Shown here: positions 14,977-24,565 of the stretch, piece after piece | Position numbering within the stretch: position 1 is the stretch's first letter | Layout of the letters: every line of letters begins with the position of its first letter | NCBI GenBank assembly: GCA_934747765.1 | Contig: CAKVGZ010000002.1 | Span: 62,001 to 126,000 of the forward strand | DNA length: 64,000 nt | Direction: 5' to 3' | Origin: an uncultured Clostridia bacterium | GTDB taxonomy: Bacteria; Bacillota; Clostridia; Christensenellales; UBA1242 | Made by a program: the position numbers and the translations under genes | Notes under the pieces: generated by a model | Told to the model about the DNA's origin: nothing | What the model saw: the letters and a program-made list of their open reading frames with translations, nothing else | Databases searched by the model: none

Positions 14977-16628
14977 ATTTTCTTTGTTTCCTTTAATGTT
15001 ATGGTTCTGTTGAAAACTTTTTTGTTGTCTGTTGTGTCTTTATCCAAACAGAAATATCCATTTCGAATAAATTGATATCTTTCGTCGAAATTCAAATTCA
15101 AGCCACTTTCAATGTAACAGTTGTCAAGAACAACCAAACTGTTTGGATTAAGTTTATATCCGTCAACGGCATGTTCTTTGCCTTCAACTTCTTCGGCACT
15201 TTCTTCGTCAATCAAGTTTTCAAAAAGACGAACTTCAATTTTTTCGCTGTGATTTGGATTTATCCAATGAATTGTTCCTTTAACTTTCTTTTCACAATTG
15301 CTTCCAGATTTTGTTTCTGGGAGATATTCACAAAGGACCTTTGTCACATTTCCATTTTCATCTTCTTCAAATCCTGTGCAACGAACAATGTATGCTCCTT
15401 TTAAACGAACTTCAGCACCAACAAACAATCTGAAAAATTTTGGAATTGGCTCTTTAATAAAGTCTTCTCTTTCAATCAGAAGGTGCTTTCCAAAATAGTA
15501 TTTTCTTTCACCTTTTTCTTCTTTTTGAGGATAATCTTCCAAAACAATTTCTTCTTCTTTGCCTTCCTCATAGTTTGTTATTTCCAATTCAACTGGGTTT
15601 AAAACTGCCATAACTCTTCGAGATACTTCGTTCAAAGTGTTTCGAACAAAATGTTCAAGGAAAGCAGGTTCAATTAGTGAATTGCTTTTTGTTATTCCAG
15701 CAGCATACACAAAGTCTTTCAAACTTTCTGGGAGAACTCCTCTTCTTTTAAGTCCACGAAGAGAATAGAGTCTTGGATCATCAAAACCGGAAACCACTCC
15801 ATCGGCAACAAGTTTTTTTATGAACCTTTTTCCAAGAATTGCGCCTTTTATATAAAGATTTGCATATTCAACTTGGCGTGGATAGTTGCCCGTTTGACAA
15901 TTTTCAACCACCCAATTGTAGAGAGGTCTGTGATCTTCAAATTCTGGGCCACAAATTGAGTGCGAAACCCCTTCAAGTGCGTCATCAAGCGGATGCGAGA
16001 AATCGTATGATGGATAAATTTTCCAAGTGTCGCCAATTCGTTGATGATGAGCATATTGTATTCTGTAAATAACAGGGTCACGCATGTTCATGTTTGGGCT
16101 TTTCATATCAATTTTTGCGCGCAAACATCTTGAGCCAGCAGGGAATTCTCCATTTTTCATTCTTTCAAAGAGGTCAAGGTTTTCTTCAACACTTCTGTTT
16201 CTGTATGGGCTTTCAACCCCAGGTTCGGTCAAAGTTCCCCTATATTTTGAAAGTTCTTCTGGCGAAAGGTCACACACAAACGCTTTGCCGTCTTTTATCA
16301 GTTTAACAGCATATTCATAGTTTTTTTGGAAATAGTCAGTTGCATAATGGATTTCGTTCCAATGATATCCAAGCCATTTGACGTCTTCCTGAATTGAGTC
16401 AACAAATTCCTGACTTTCTTTGCTTGGATTTGTGTCGTCATATCTTAAATTACAAACACCATGATATTTTTCGGCAAGGCCATAGTTCAAAACAATGTTT
16501 CTAACGTGGCCAATGTGAAGATATCCACTTGGCTCTGGTGGGTGGCGAGTTTGAATTGCTTTAACTCTGCCATCTTCGAGGTCTTTGTTTATTATTTCTT
16601 CAATAAAATTTGTTGCTTCGAGTTCCAT
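14973..16628 (-). CDS. glnS: glutaminyl-tRNA synthetase
   Basis: 551 residues from the ATG at 16628, chosen because an AAAGGA Shine-Dalgarno precedes it; the open frame extends 12 codons further. Class I enzyme charging tRNA-Gln directly. Signatures: RHPPEPSGYLHIGHVRNI (HIGH), YDDTNPSKESQEFVDSI, and GFDDPRLYSLRGLKRRG, which separates GlnRS from GluRS. The KMSKS equivalent, usually MSKRKL, reads LGKRFIKK, keeping the Lys-Arg but not the Ser. A C-terminal beta-barrel anticodon-binding region is present. Having GlnRS suggests the cell does not need the transamidation route for Gln-tRNA, though gatCAB could be elsewhere. Confidence 0.95.
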   Translation of the reverse strand: MELEATNFIEEIINKDLEDGRVKAIQTRHPPEPSGYLHIGHVRNIVLNYGLAEKYHGVCNLRYDDTNPSKESQEFVDSIQEDVKWLGYHWNEIHYATDYFQKNYEYAVKLIKDGKAFVCDLSPEELSKYRGTLTEPGVESPYRNRSVEENLDLFERMKNGEFPAGSRCLRAKIDMKSPNMNMRDPVIYRIQYAHHQRIGDTWKIYPSYDFSHPLDDALEGVSHSICGPEFEDHRPLYNWVVENCQTGNYPRQVEYANLYIKGAILGKRFIKKLVADGVVSGFDDPRLYSLRGLKRRGVLPESLKDFVYAAGITKSNSLIEPAFLEHFVRNTLNEVSRRVMAVLNPVELEITNYEEGKEEEIVLEDYPQKEEKGERKYYFGKHLLIEREDFIKEPIPKFFRLFVGAEVRLKGAYIVRCTGFEEDENGNVTKVLCEYLPETKSGSNCEKKVKGTIHWINPNHSEKIEVRLFENLIDEESAEEVEGKEHAVDGYKLNPNSLVVLDNCYIESGLNLNFDERYQFIRNGYFCLDKDTTDNKKVFNRTITLKETKKI

Positions 16629-16746
16629 GTTTTTTCCTTTTAATGATAGGAATAAATTTAGCATTAATTAAAAAAATTGTCAATAAAAACACACCAACCC
16701 CAAAAATTCTTATGAAAAATATTTATTATAGGTTATAATAATGTTT

Positions 16747-19263
16747 ATGAATAAACTTCTTATTATTGATGGCAACAGTATCATAAATCGCGCTTTCTAT
16801 GCTCTTCCTCTTCTTTCAAACAGCAGAGGCGAATATTCGAATGCTGTTTATGGATTTGTTAACATTTTGACAAAAGCAATTTTGGACCTTAAACCAACTC
16901 ACATTGCTGTTGCTTTTGACTATGGAAAAAAAACTTTCCGTCACAAAATCTTCAGCGACTATAAAGGCACACGCAAAGGCATGCCAGAAGAACTTGCATG
17001 CCAAATGCCAATACTCAAAAACTTGCTTTCAGTTATGGGAATAAAATATTTTGAAAAAAGCGAGATTGAAGCAGATGACATAATTGGAACACTCAGCCAG
17101 CTTCCTGACGAAAAATATCTTCTTTCAGGTGACCGTGATTTGTTTCAACTCATAAATTCTTCCACAAAAATTTGGTTTCCGAAAAAAGGTGTGTCGGAAA
17201 TTGAAGTGATTGACGAAAACCATCTTTTTGAAATAATGGGCTTGTCCCCTGCCCAAATTGTTGATTACAAAGCACTTCGTGGAGATAGCTCAGACAATAT
17301 CCCTGGCGTCGCAGGAATTGGGGAAAAAGGTGCAATTGACCTCATAAAAAAATTTGGAACCTTGGAAAATATATACAAAAACATTGACCAAATTCAAGGA
17401 AAACTGAAAGAAAAACTTGAAAATGGAAAAGACATGGCATTTTTGTCAAAACAACTTGCAACAATAAAATGTGACGTTGACCTTTCTTACACCTTGGACG
17501 AACTTCAGACCAAATTCCCATATTCAAACAAAGTGTATGAATTTTTTAAAGATTATGAATTTAAAAGTCTCATAAAAAGAAAAGACATTTTTGGCGAAGA
17601 AGTTTCTAAGTTGCATGAAAATGAAAATCTATCTTATGAAAAAGTTGTTATAGACAATTTTGATCAGCTTGAAAAAATTATGTCATATATCAAAGAAATG
17701 CAACAAATTGCATTCAACTTTTCTGACAAATTTGAATTTTGTTGCTCACCAAATGTTGTCTACTCTTTCAATCAAGAAATATCGATGTTTTCCAATTCAA
17801 TTTCTCTTGAAAGCGGGCTTGAAAAACTTAAAAGCATTTTTGAAAATAGATTGATAAAAAAAGTTTGTTTTGATTCGAAAAAACAAATGCATTCGCTTGG
17901 GAAATATGGAATTGATATGTTTGGAGAAATTTTTGACATTTCCATCGCAAAATATCTTCTTGGCGAAACACTGAAAGATGAATTTTGTCCAACATTTTTT
18001 TTCTTCTTGGAACGTGAACTTTCACAAAAACTTAAAGAAAATGATATGTTTGACTTATATAACAAAATTGAAATTCCTCTTTCTCGTGTTCTTTATGAAA
18101 TGGAAAATGACGGGCTTAAAGTTGACACAAACGAGCTTTTGTTTCTTAAAAATGAACTTGAAAAAAATCTTGAAGAAATAGTCAAAAAAGTTAACCTGCT
18201 TGCGGGGATTGAATTTAATTTGAATTCTCCAAAGCAACTTTCAAACATTCTGTTCAACGTTCTTGGACTTCATGCCAAAAACAACACAAAACTGTCCACA
18301 AACGTTGAAATTTTGGAACAAATTCGTGACCAACACCCGATTATTGAAGAAATTTTGAAATATCGAAAAATTCAAAAACTTCTTTCCACTTATGTTGAAG
18401 CGTTTTACACTCTTGCCACAAATGGCGATGGATATATAAGAACAGTGTTCAATCAGACATTGACCGCAACGGGCAGACTTTCTTCAAGTGACCCAAATCT
18501 TCAAAATCTCCCAATCAGAGATGAAGAAGGAAAAAAACTTCGGAAAATTTTTGTTTCACGTTTTGAAGATGGCGAAATTGTTTCTGCCGACTACAATCAA
18601 ATTGAATTGCGACTAATGGCACACTACAGTCAAGACCCAACTCTTCTTGCGTCATATTCTCGTGGAGAAGACATTCACAGCCGAACAGCATCTTCCATTT
18701 TTGCAGTTCCGCTCGACCAAGTAACTCCACTTCAACGTCGACTTGCAAAAACTGTGAATTTTGGAATTATTTATGGAATAAGTGAATATGGACTTTCTGT
18801 TAGTCTTGGAACAAGTGTTAAAAATGCTTCGGAATATATGAAGAAATATTTTGAACAATTTCCTCGTGTCAAAGAATATATGAACGAAAGCATTGCACTT
18901 GCTGAGCAAAACGGATTTGCAAAAACACTTTTCGGGCGAAGACGCCAAATTCCAGAGCTTTCTGCGCCAAACGGGCAAATTCGAAAATTTGGTCAACGTG
19001 TTGCAATCAACATGCCTCTTCAAGGAACTGCTTCAGATATAATAAAACTTGCAATGATAAAAGTTTCTGATGAAATCAAACAAAAGAACATGAAATCAAA
19101 ACTTGTTCTTCAAATTCACGATGAACTTGTGGTTGACTGCCCCGCTAGCGAAGTTAAAGAAATTGAAATCATGCTAAAAAACATTATGGAAAATGTTGTG
19201 AAACTTTCTGTAAGTTTTCCTGTGGAAGTTTCAAGTGGAAAGACGCTGTATGAGTGCAAATGA
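16747..19263 (+). CDS. polA: DNA polymerase I
   Basis: About 838 residues. The 5' nuclease domain is at ~1-290 (LLIIDGNSIINRAFYALP, then LLSGDRDLFQL and GDSSDNIPGVAGIG). A middle domain at ~300-450 corresponds to the 3'-5' exonuclease but lacks the DEDD acidic residues (FNFSDKFEF replaces the FDTET motif), so proofreading is probably absent. The polymerase domain has motif A (ADYNQIELR), motif B (RRLAKTVNFGIIYG) and motif C (IHDELVVD). ATG 16747 is preferred to 16741: it lies seven bases after TATAAT (16734-16739), there is no Shine-Dalgarno, and MNKLLIIDG matches the family start, so the mRNA is probably leaderless. Role: Okazaki fragment processing and repair. Confidence 0.96.
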   Translation: MNKLLIIDGNSIINRAFYALPLLSNSRGEYSNAVYGFVNILTKAILDLKPTHIAVAFDYGKKTFRHKIFSDYKGTRKGMPEELACQMPILKNLLSVMGIKYFEKSEIEADDIIGTLSQLPDEKYLLSGDRDLFQLINSSTKIWFPKKGVSEIEVIDENHLFEIMGLSPAQIVDYKALRGDSSDNIPGVAGIGEKGAIDLIKKFGTLENIYKNIDQIQGKLKEKLENGKDMAFLSKQLATIKCDVDLSYTLDELQTKFPYSNKVYEFFKDYEFKSLIKRKDIFGEEVSKLHENENLSYEKVVIDNFDQLEKIMSYIKEMQQIAFNFSDKFEFCCSPNVVYSFNQEISMFSNSISLESGLEKLKSIFENRLIKKVCFDSKKQMHSLGKYGIDMFGEIFDISIAKYLLGETLKDEFCPTFFFFLERELSQKLKENDMFDLYNKIEIPLSRVLYEMENDGLKVDTNELLFLKNELEKNLEEIVKKVNLLAGIEFNLNSPKQLSNILFNVLGLHAKNNTKLSTNVEILEQIRDQHPIIEEILKYRKIQKLLSTYVEAFYTLATNGDGYIRTVFNQTLTATGRLSSSDPNLQNLPIRDEEGKKLRKIFVSRFEDGEIVSADYNQIELRLMAHYSQDPTLLASYSRGEDIHSRTASSIFAVPLDQVTPLQRRLAKTVNFGIIYGISEYGLSVSLGTSVKNASEYMKKYFEQFPRVKEYMNESIALAEQNGFAKTLFGRRRQIPELSAPNGQIRKFGQRVAINMPLQGTASDIIKLAMIKVSDEIKQKNMKSKLVLQIHDELVVDCPASEVKEIEIMLKNIMENVVKLSVSFPVEVSSGKTLYECK

Positions 19264-19446
19264 TCAATGTTTTTTCTTATCACAATCTTGATTTATTCTC
19301 TGGCAAATGATTGTTTGCAAGACGCAAGAAATTTGACCAATAACGGTCTTAATCAAATTCAAATCTGAGATATCTTTGCCCTTTGAAATTTCAATTGCAA
19401 TTTGTGTTGCCAAAAATGCAAGTTTCTCAGGCGGACAATTTTTCAT
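19264..19446 (-). CDS. small protein resembling DUF6774
   Basis: 60 residues: KLAFLATQIAIEISKGKDIS followed by LNLIKTVIGQISCVLQTIICQ, a helical pattern like short clostridial DUF6774 proteins. No function is known. It ends directly against the polA stop and has no good Shine-Dalgarno, so the call is tentative. Confidence 0.45.
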   Translation of the reverse strand: MKNCPPEKLAFLATQIAIEISKGKDISDLNLIKTVIGQISCVLQTIICQRINQDCDKKKH

Positions 19447-19493
19447 AGAAATATTTATGAAAATAAAAAATTATATGACACAAAGGAGATTTT

Positions 19494-20282
19494 ATGGAAA
19501 TTAATTGGTTTAACGAAAACGACAAATCAAAAAGTGTTTTCAGCGCAAAAGAACATTCAAAAAGCGAACATCGTGAGCCCATTGAAGACAACATTCTTCC
19601 AAAACGTGCAGTTCTTTTTTGCATGGGAAAAGCAATGGGAATAATCAAAGAAAACTTCAAAACAAAAACAATAGTCGAAAAATTGCCAGGATTTGTGACT
19701 CGCCCAGAGATTGTTGTTGTGGAGGGTCACGAAAACGTTTGTTTTATGCATGGAGGTTATGGCGCTCCACAAACTGCAGACGTTGTTGAAACGCTCCATG
19801 CTCATGGTGTTGAAGAATTTATGCTTTTTGGAATGATTGGCGGTTTTGGAAAAGAAGTGCAAATTGGAGATGTGACATTTCCTGAAAAAGTTAAGGCAGA
19901 GGATGGAATCTCTTTTCATTATGGAAAACCAGCAGAATATATCGCCAACACCTGCCCTGCAATTTTTTCTGATATGGAACAATATTTCAAAAACTTGGGG
20001 CACAACTGCATTGAAAAAGACATTGTGACTTGCGGTGCTGTTTTTCGTCAAACTTTTGAAAAAGAAGAATTTTGGCGACAAAAAGGTCTTGTTGGAGTTG
20101 AAATGGAAGGTGCCGGATTTTTGGCTTGTTGCAAATTTTTGAACGTTCCTCATTATAGTGCGTTTTTTGTTTCCGACAAGCATCCTCTAAACGAAAATGA
20201 CAAATGGACTTGGAGAACAGAAAAATTCACCCAAGTTCAAACAAAATTTGTTTGCGATGCCGTGAACTATTTCCTTAAATAA
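19494..20282 (+). CDS. nucleoside phosphorylase family protein
   Basis: 262 residues. The central glycine-rich segments (MHGGYGAPQTADVVETLHAHG and MLFGMIGGFGKEVQIGDV) and the VGVEMEGAGFLA motif, whose glutamate contacts the ribose in uridine phosphorylases and MTA/SAH nucleosidases, place it in the PNP/UDP phosphorylase superfamily. It probably cleaves a nucleoside with phosphate for salvage. The base specificity cannot be read from sequence. The ATG at 19494 has a CAAAGGAG site six bases upstream. Confidence 0.8.
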   Translation: MEINWFNENDKSKSVFSAKEHSKSEHREPIEDNILPKRAVLFCMGKAMGIIKENFKTKTIVEKLPGFVTRPEIVVVEGHENVCFMHGGYGAPQTADVVETLHAHGVEEFMLFGMIGGFGKEVQIGDVTFPEKVKAEDGISFHYGKPAEYIANTCPAIFSDMEQYFKNLGHNCIEKDIVTCGAVFRQTFEKEEFWRQKGLVGVEMEGAGFLACCKFLNVPHYSAFFVSDKHPLNENDKWTWRTEKFTQVQTKFVCDAVNYFLK

Positions 20283-20317
20283 TGAATTATATAAAGTAAA
20301 AAAAACATACTAAAGTT

Positions 20318-21424
20318 ATGAGAAAATTCATAATTTTAATATGTTTTTTTACTGTTATTGGCACCGCCTTTGCTCTTCCACTAACTTTGTCTTCGCCCGC
20401 TTCAGAAACAAAAATTGTCACTGCAAACAAAGTTGCATATTCCGGAACAGTGGAACACGCTTTCACTCATTGTCTTCTTGCTTATCCATCACTTGCGTTG
20501 TCTGAAGAAAATCCAATGCACACAGATTACGACCGCGATTGCATCACCCCAAGCGAATTTAAAAAAATTTTGGAAAATCTTTATGAAAATAATTATGCGC
20601 TTGTTGACATAAATTCTGTCTTTGAAGAAAAGGATGGACAAGTAGTTAAGAAGACACTTATGCTTCCAAAAGGAAAAAAACCTTTGATATTAAGTTTTGA
20701 CGACGTTAATTATGACCACAAAAAAGCAAAAAAGGGAATGGTGGACAAAATTATCATCGACAGCAAAGGCAAACTTGCCTCACAAACAGAAATCACATGG
20801 AGCACAAAAAACAACATTGACATTTCATACGAAAATGAATTCATTCCCATTTTGGAATCGTTTGTTGCTTCGCATCCCGACTTTTCGATTGATGGTGCAA
20901 AAGGAACAATTTGCCTAACTGGCTATGACGGAATTTTGGGATACAGAACCAGCGAGCGAAACACCGAAAATCGTCAGCAAGAAATCAATCAGGCAAAGAT
21001 TGTTGTTGACAAACTTAAAGAAAATGGATGGAATTTTGCTTGCCATTCTTTCGGTCACTATCACATGAAAAACATTTCAATTGAAAAGTTCAAAGAGGAA
21101 CTTGACAACTGGAAAAGCCAAGTGGAACCAATCATTGGAAAAACCAGTGTGTATGTCTATCCGTATGGCGAATGGGAACTTGAAGATGAAAATGGGAACA
21201 TGTCCGAAAAACATAAATTGCTTTTGGATGCAGGATTCAAATTGTTTTGCGGAGTGGGAAGCCAACCTTTCTTTTCACACTTGCCTCACAAAACCAAAAC
21301 AACCCTTTTCATGGATAGAACACCAATTGATGGATACACTTTAAGAAACAGAAAAGACTCTCTTTCAAGATTGTTTTCTGCCGAAGATGTTTATGATTAT
21401 AAATATAGAAAAAGCGAGATTTAA
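20318..21424 (+). CDS. secreted polysaccharide deacetylase-like protein
   Basis: 368 residues with a signal peptide (IILICFFTVIGTAFA). A NodB-like fold is indicated by LILSFDDVNYD (the DD metal motif), CHSFGHYHM (metal histidines) and VYPYGEWE. Large insertions separate the first two motifs compared with a minimal NodB domain. It probably removes acetyl groups from cell-wall or surface glycans outside the cell. A CATACT box six bases before the ATG, with no Shine-Dalgarno, suggests a leaderless start, though no good -35 is present. Confidence 0.78.
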   Translation: MRKFIILICFFTVIGTAFALPLTLSSPASETKIVTANKVAYSGTVEHAFTHCLLAYPSLALSEENPMHTDYDRDCITPSEFKKILENLYENNYALVDINSVFEEKDGQVVKKTLMLPKGKKPLILSFDDVNYDHKKAKKGMVDKIIIDSKGKLASQTEITWSTKNNIDISYENEFIPILESFVASHPDFSIDGAKGTICLTGYDGILGYRTSERNTENRQQEINQAKIVVDKLKENGWNFACHSFGHYHMKNISIEKFKEELDNWKSQVEPIIGKTSVYVYPYGEWELEDENGNMSEKHKLLLDAGFKLFCGVGSQPFFSHLPHKTKTTLFMDRTPIDGYTLRNRKDSLSRLFSAEDVYDYKYRKSEI

Positions 21425-21436
21425 TCTCGCTTTTAG
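21408..21436. terminator. bidirectional terminator between the deacetylase and obg
   Basis: Stem AAAAGCGAGAT/ATCTCGCTTTT with loop TTA, overlapping both convergent stop codons. Confidence 0.88.
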
Positions 21437-22716
21437 TCTGTTAACACAAATTCAATTTCTTTGATTCTAACCGTGTCACCATCTTTTGCACCAGCTTCAT
21501 GAAGTTTATCCAAAATTCCATCTTGTTTCAAGCGTCTTTGGAAATATGCAAATGATTCCATATCATCCAAAACAACTCCACGAATCATGTTATCAATCAG
21601 GCCACCAGAAATTCTGTACGCACCATCTTCTTCAACTATGATTTCAAGCGAGGTTTTGTCACGCGCATCAAGTTCAAATTGTTCAACTTCAATAGGTTTT
21701 GATTTTGGAAGTTTTCCAAGTTTTGTCCAAATTTCCTTTTTAAGGTCATCAAGCCCCTTATTGGAAATTGCTGAAATTGGAACAATTTTAATATCTTTAT
21801 TGCTTTTGCGAACTTTCTTCGAAAAATCTTCTATTTTTTCATTTAAAATGTCTTCAGGAAGAAGGTCAGTTTTTGTTAAAACAACAATTTGTGGAAGATT
21901 TGAAAGAACTTTGCTATAAGACTCAAGTTCCTTGTTGATTTTCACATAATCTTCATACGAATCACGACCTTCGAAACCTGAGATGTCAATCATGTGAACA
22001 ATCAATCTAACTCTTTCCACGTGTTTTAAAAATTCGTGGCCAAGGCCAACACCTTCGCTTGCTCCTTCGATGAGCCCAGGAATGTCGGCAATCACAAAAT
22101 TGTTTCCATAATAATCAACAACGCCAAGATTTGGAGTTAATGTTGTGAAATGATAATTTGCAATTTTAGGTCTTGCATTTGTGATTGTGGAAAGAAGAGT
22201 GCTTTTGCCCACATTTGGATATCCAACCAAACCAACATCAGCAATTGTTTTAAGTTCCAAAACCACTTCATACATTTTTGTTCTTTCGCCAGTTTGAGCA
22301 AAATGTGGCGCTTGTCGAGTTGGAGTGGCGTAAAAATTGTTTCCGCGTCCGCCGCCGCCTCCACGCAAAATTCTAACAGGAACATTTTCTTCTGTTAAGT
22401 CAGCCAAAACCTTCCCAGTGTGAGAATCCTTAACAACTGTTCCACATGGCACAGCAATGTACAAATCTTCGCCATCTTTCCCCGCACAAAGTTGTTTTCC
22501 TCCACGTTCTCCATCACCCGCTTTGAATTTTGTTTTGAATTTGAAAGAATAAAGAGTGCTCAAATCATTTTTTGCAACAAAATATACGTCGCCACCCTTT
22601 CCGCCATTTCCGCCGTCAGGCCCGCCGTTCATTGTTAGTTTTGTCCTGTGGAAAGATGCAAGCCCATCTCCACCATTTCCTGCTTGAATTTTTATTTTTG
22701 CTATATCTAAAAACAT
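21433..22716 (-). CDS. obg: GTPase Obg (CgtA)
   Basis: 427 residues from the ATG at 22716, chosen for its AAAGGAA site and the universal MFLDIAKIKI start. The glycine-rich Obg fold is at ~1-158 (GGDGGKGGDVYF-like repeats). The G domain has GYPNVGKST (G1), DIPGL (G3) and TKTD (G4). A C-terminal OCT domain is at ~345-427. It is a 50S assembly and stress GTPase. It is separated from nth by 11 nt, so nth-obg is a likely operon. Confidence 0.97.
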   Translation of the reverse strand: MFLDIAKIKIQAGNGGDGLASFHRTKLTMNGGPDGGNGGKGGDVYFVAKNDLSTLYSFKFKTKFKAGDGERGGKQLCAGKDGEDLYIAVPCGTVVKDSHTGKVLADLTEENVPVRILRGGGGGRGNNFYATPTRQAPHFAQTGERTKMYEVVLELKTIADVGLVGYPNVGKSTLLSTITNARPKIANYHFTTLTPNLGVVDYYGNNFVIADIPGLIEGASEGVGLGHEFLKHVERVRLIVHMIDISGFEGRDSYEDYVKINKELESYSKVLSNLPQIVVLTKTDLLPEDILNEKIEDFSKKVRKSNKDIKIVPISAISNKGLDDLKKEIWTKLGKLPKSKPIEVEQFELDARDKTSLEIIVEEDGAYRISGGLIDNMIRGVVLDDMESFAYFQRRLKQDGILDKLHEAGAKDGDTVRIKEIEFVLTD

Positions 22717-22727
22717 ATTTCTTCCTT

Positions 22728-23363
22728 TCAATCTTTTATTTTATTCTTATAATATACACAAAATTGTTTCAATTTGCAATCATCACACAAAGGTTTTTGT
22801 GCTTTGCACCAATATCTTCCAAACAAAACCATCAAAAAATGCATTTCTGCCCACAAACTTTTTGGCAAAATTTTTTGAAGGTCTTGTTCAACTTTTTCTG
22901 GAGTTGCCCCGTTTGAAAGCCCCAATCTTTTTGACACTCTGAAAACGTGTGTGTCAACGGCAATTGCCTCTTTGCCAAACCCCACACTCCAAACAACATT
23001 TGCAGTTTTTCTTCCAACACCTGAAAGCGAAAGCAAACTGTCATAATCCTCTGGAATTTCACCTCCAAATTTGTTGGCAATGTCTTTGCAAGCGCCAATT
23101 ATATTTTTGGCTTTGTTGTGATAGAATCCGCAAGAGCGAATTTCCTTTTCAAGTTCATCTTGTTTTGCATTTGCCATGTGAAAAACTGTTGGATATTTTT
23201 CAAACAGTTTTGGCGTCACCATGTTAACCCGCTTGTCGGTGCATTGCGCCGACAAAATTACGGAAATTAGAAGTTCATAATTATTTTTGAACTTAAGTTC
23301 GCAAGTTGGATTGGGAAATTTTTCTTTTAGACAATCATATATTTTTTCAACTTTTGTGTTCAT
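22728..23363 (-). CDS. nth: endonuclease III
   Basis: 211 residues from ATG 23363. A base-excision DNA glycosylase/AP lyase for oxidised pyrimidines. The helix-hairpin-helix segment LSGVGRKTANVV carries the catalytic lysine, the catalytic aspartate is in VDTHVFRV, and the iron-sulfur cluster cysteines CKAQKPLCDDCKLKQFC have the C-x6-C-x2-C-x5-C spacing. TATACT (23370-23375) lies six bases before the ATG with no Shine-Dalgarno, indicating a leaderless message. It is divergent from acpP. Confidence 0.95.
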   Translation of the reverse strand: MNTKVEKIYDCLKEKFPNPTCELKFKNNYELLISVILSAQCTDKRVNMVTPKLFEKYPTVFHMANAKQDELEKEIRSCGFYHNKAKNIIGACKDIANKFGGEIPEDYDSLLSLSGVGRKTANVVWSVGFGKEAIAVDTHVFRVSKRLGLSNGATPEKVEQDLQKILPKSLWAEMHFLMVLFGRYWCKAQKPLCDDCKLKQFCVYYKNKIKD

Positions 23364-23440
23364 GAATTTAGTATAACACATTTTTTTGTTTGCTAAATAT
23401 ATTTTTTTGTGATATAGTGGAAAAGATTATGGAGGTTAGT

Positions 23441-23665
23441 ATGAATATTGAAAAAATCAAGGAACTTTTGGCATCTCAATTGAATATATCAATTGACAAA
23501 ATTAAGGACGACTCAAAACTTGTTGAAGATTTGGGAGCAGATTCTCTTGATATGGTTGAAATGCTCATGACTCTTGAAGATGAATTTGGAGTTTCAATTC
23601 CAGACGAAGATGCATTGAACTTGAAAACTGTTTCAGACATAGCTAAATACATTTCAAAAAAATAA
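23441..23665 (+). CDS. acpP: acyl carrier protein
   Basis: 74 residues starting MNIEKIKELLASQ. Acidic four-helix carrier of fatty-acid intermediates; Ser in LGADSLDMVEM receives the 4'-phosphopantetheine. The ATG at 23441 follows an ATGGAGG site. The frame is open upstream, but the extra 17 codons do not match the family. It stands alone, not in a fab cluster, and ends in a strong terminator. Confidence 0.96.
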   Translation: MNIEKIKELLASQLNISIDKIKDDSKLVEDLGADSLDMVEMLMTLEDEFGVSIPDEDALNLKTVSDIAKYISKK

Positions 23666-23686
23666 ACGCTTTCTAAGCGTTTTTTT
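23664..23686 (+). terminator. acpP terminator
   Basis: Stem AAACGCTT/AAGCGTTT with loop TCT and T7, starting at the stop codon. Confidence 0.9.
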
Positions 23687-24455
23687 ATTGATTTTCTTTT
23701 TCAAAGAGGTCTTTAACTTGTTTTTGGACTGCCCTGAAAAATGTTTCTTCAATTTTTTCAAAATTACCCTCAAATTGTTTTTCGAACATCAAATTCAAAT
23801 CTTTCATTCCAATTGAAGTGATTGATGGAATATTTTTTTCTTTTGTTCTGTAACAAAAATTTATTTCGCCATCTAACGTGTAGGAATAAAAAACTTCTGC
23901 TCCCTGTTTCGTTTCGGCTTTGGAAAATTCCGTTTTAAGATTTTCTGATTTATTTTTTATTGACGAGAGAACAACATCACGTTTCAAGCTTCCATTCGAA
24001 ATTTCTTCAAGTTCCATTTGCTTTCCAAGTGGGGAACTTTTTTGGCGAGCAGTTCTAACAAACTCTCCATTTTCGGAAAATATATATTCTGTAAAAAACA
24101 AGTTACTTTCGTCCTGGCTCTTTTTTTCAATTTTTAAATATCTTTTGCCCATAACAACACTCACAAAAAAGGTTTGGTCATAACTTGCCACTCTGTAAAC
24201 AAATCCAACATCTCCCTCGCGTTTTGCCTTTTTCTCGCTTCCATCTTTATTAAAATTGGAACCCAAAATTTTTGGAGGATAAAGACCTTTCATCTGAATT
24301 TGAACTTGACTGACATCAACGGCACTTTCTCCGCAATAGACCGACAAAAATAAAATGACATCTGAAATGTCTTTTGTTAAAATTTCAAGTTTGCCATAAA
24401 ATTTTTTCGAAACTTCTTCAAGCTTGTTGACGAAATCTTCTTTTTTTATTTCCAC
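23685..24455 (-). CDS. hypothetical protein, 256 residues
   Basis: Not recognised. A soluble, charged protein without signal peptide. It starts with GTG (24455), six bases after GATAAT of a near-perfect promoter (24462-24490) and without a Shine-Dalgarno, so it is probably translated from a leaderless mRNA. The middle contains a likely beta-rich part (GDVGFVYRVASYDQTFFVSV) and the ends are helical. It shares an intergenic region with the divergent P-type ATPase gene. Confidence 0.7.
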   Translation of the reverse strand: MEIKKEDFVNKLEEVSKKFYGKLEILTKDISDVILFLSVYCGESAVDVSQVQIQMKGLYPPKILGSNFNKDGSEKKAKREGDVGFVYRVASYDQTFFVSVVMGKRYLKIEKKSQDESNLFFTEYIFSENGEFVRTARQKSSPLGKQMELEEISNGSLKRDVVLSSIKNKSENLKTEFSKAETKQGAEVFYSYTLDGEINFCYRTKEKNIPSITSIGMKDLNLMFEKQFEGNFEKIEETFFRAVQKQVKDLFEKENQ

Positions 24456-24461
24456 ATATCC

Positions 24462-24490
24462 ATTATCGAATATTATTGGCTTTTTGTCAA
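24462..24490 (-). promoter_or_regulatory. promoter for the 256-residue hypothetical gene
   Basis: Minus strand: TTGACA (24485-24490), 17-base spacer, GATAAT (24462-24467), then six bases to the GTG start. Confidence 0.85.
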
Positions 24491-24504
24491 ATGATTAGTT
24501 GATT

Positions 24505-24532
24505 TTGACATATAAATATAGTATATTATAAG
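24505..24532 (+). promoter_or_regulatory. promoter of the P-type ATPase-recF unit
   Basis: TTGACA (24505-24510), 16-base spacer, TATAAG (24527-24532); back to back with the divergent promoter at 24462-24490. Confidence 0.6.
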
Positions 24533-24565
24533 TATTATCAAATAAATTAGGAATAATAAAAACAC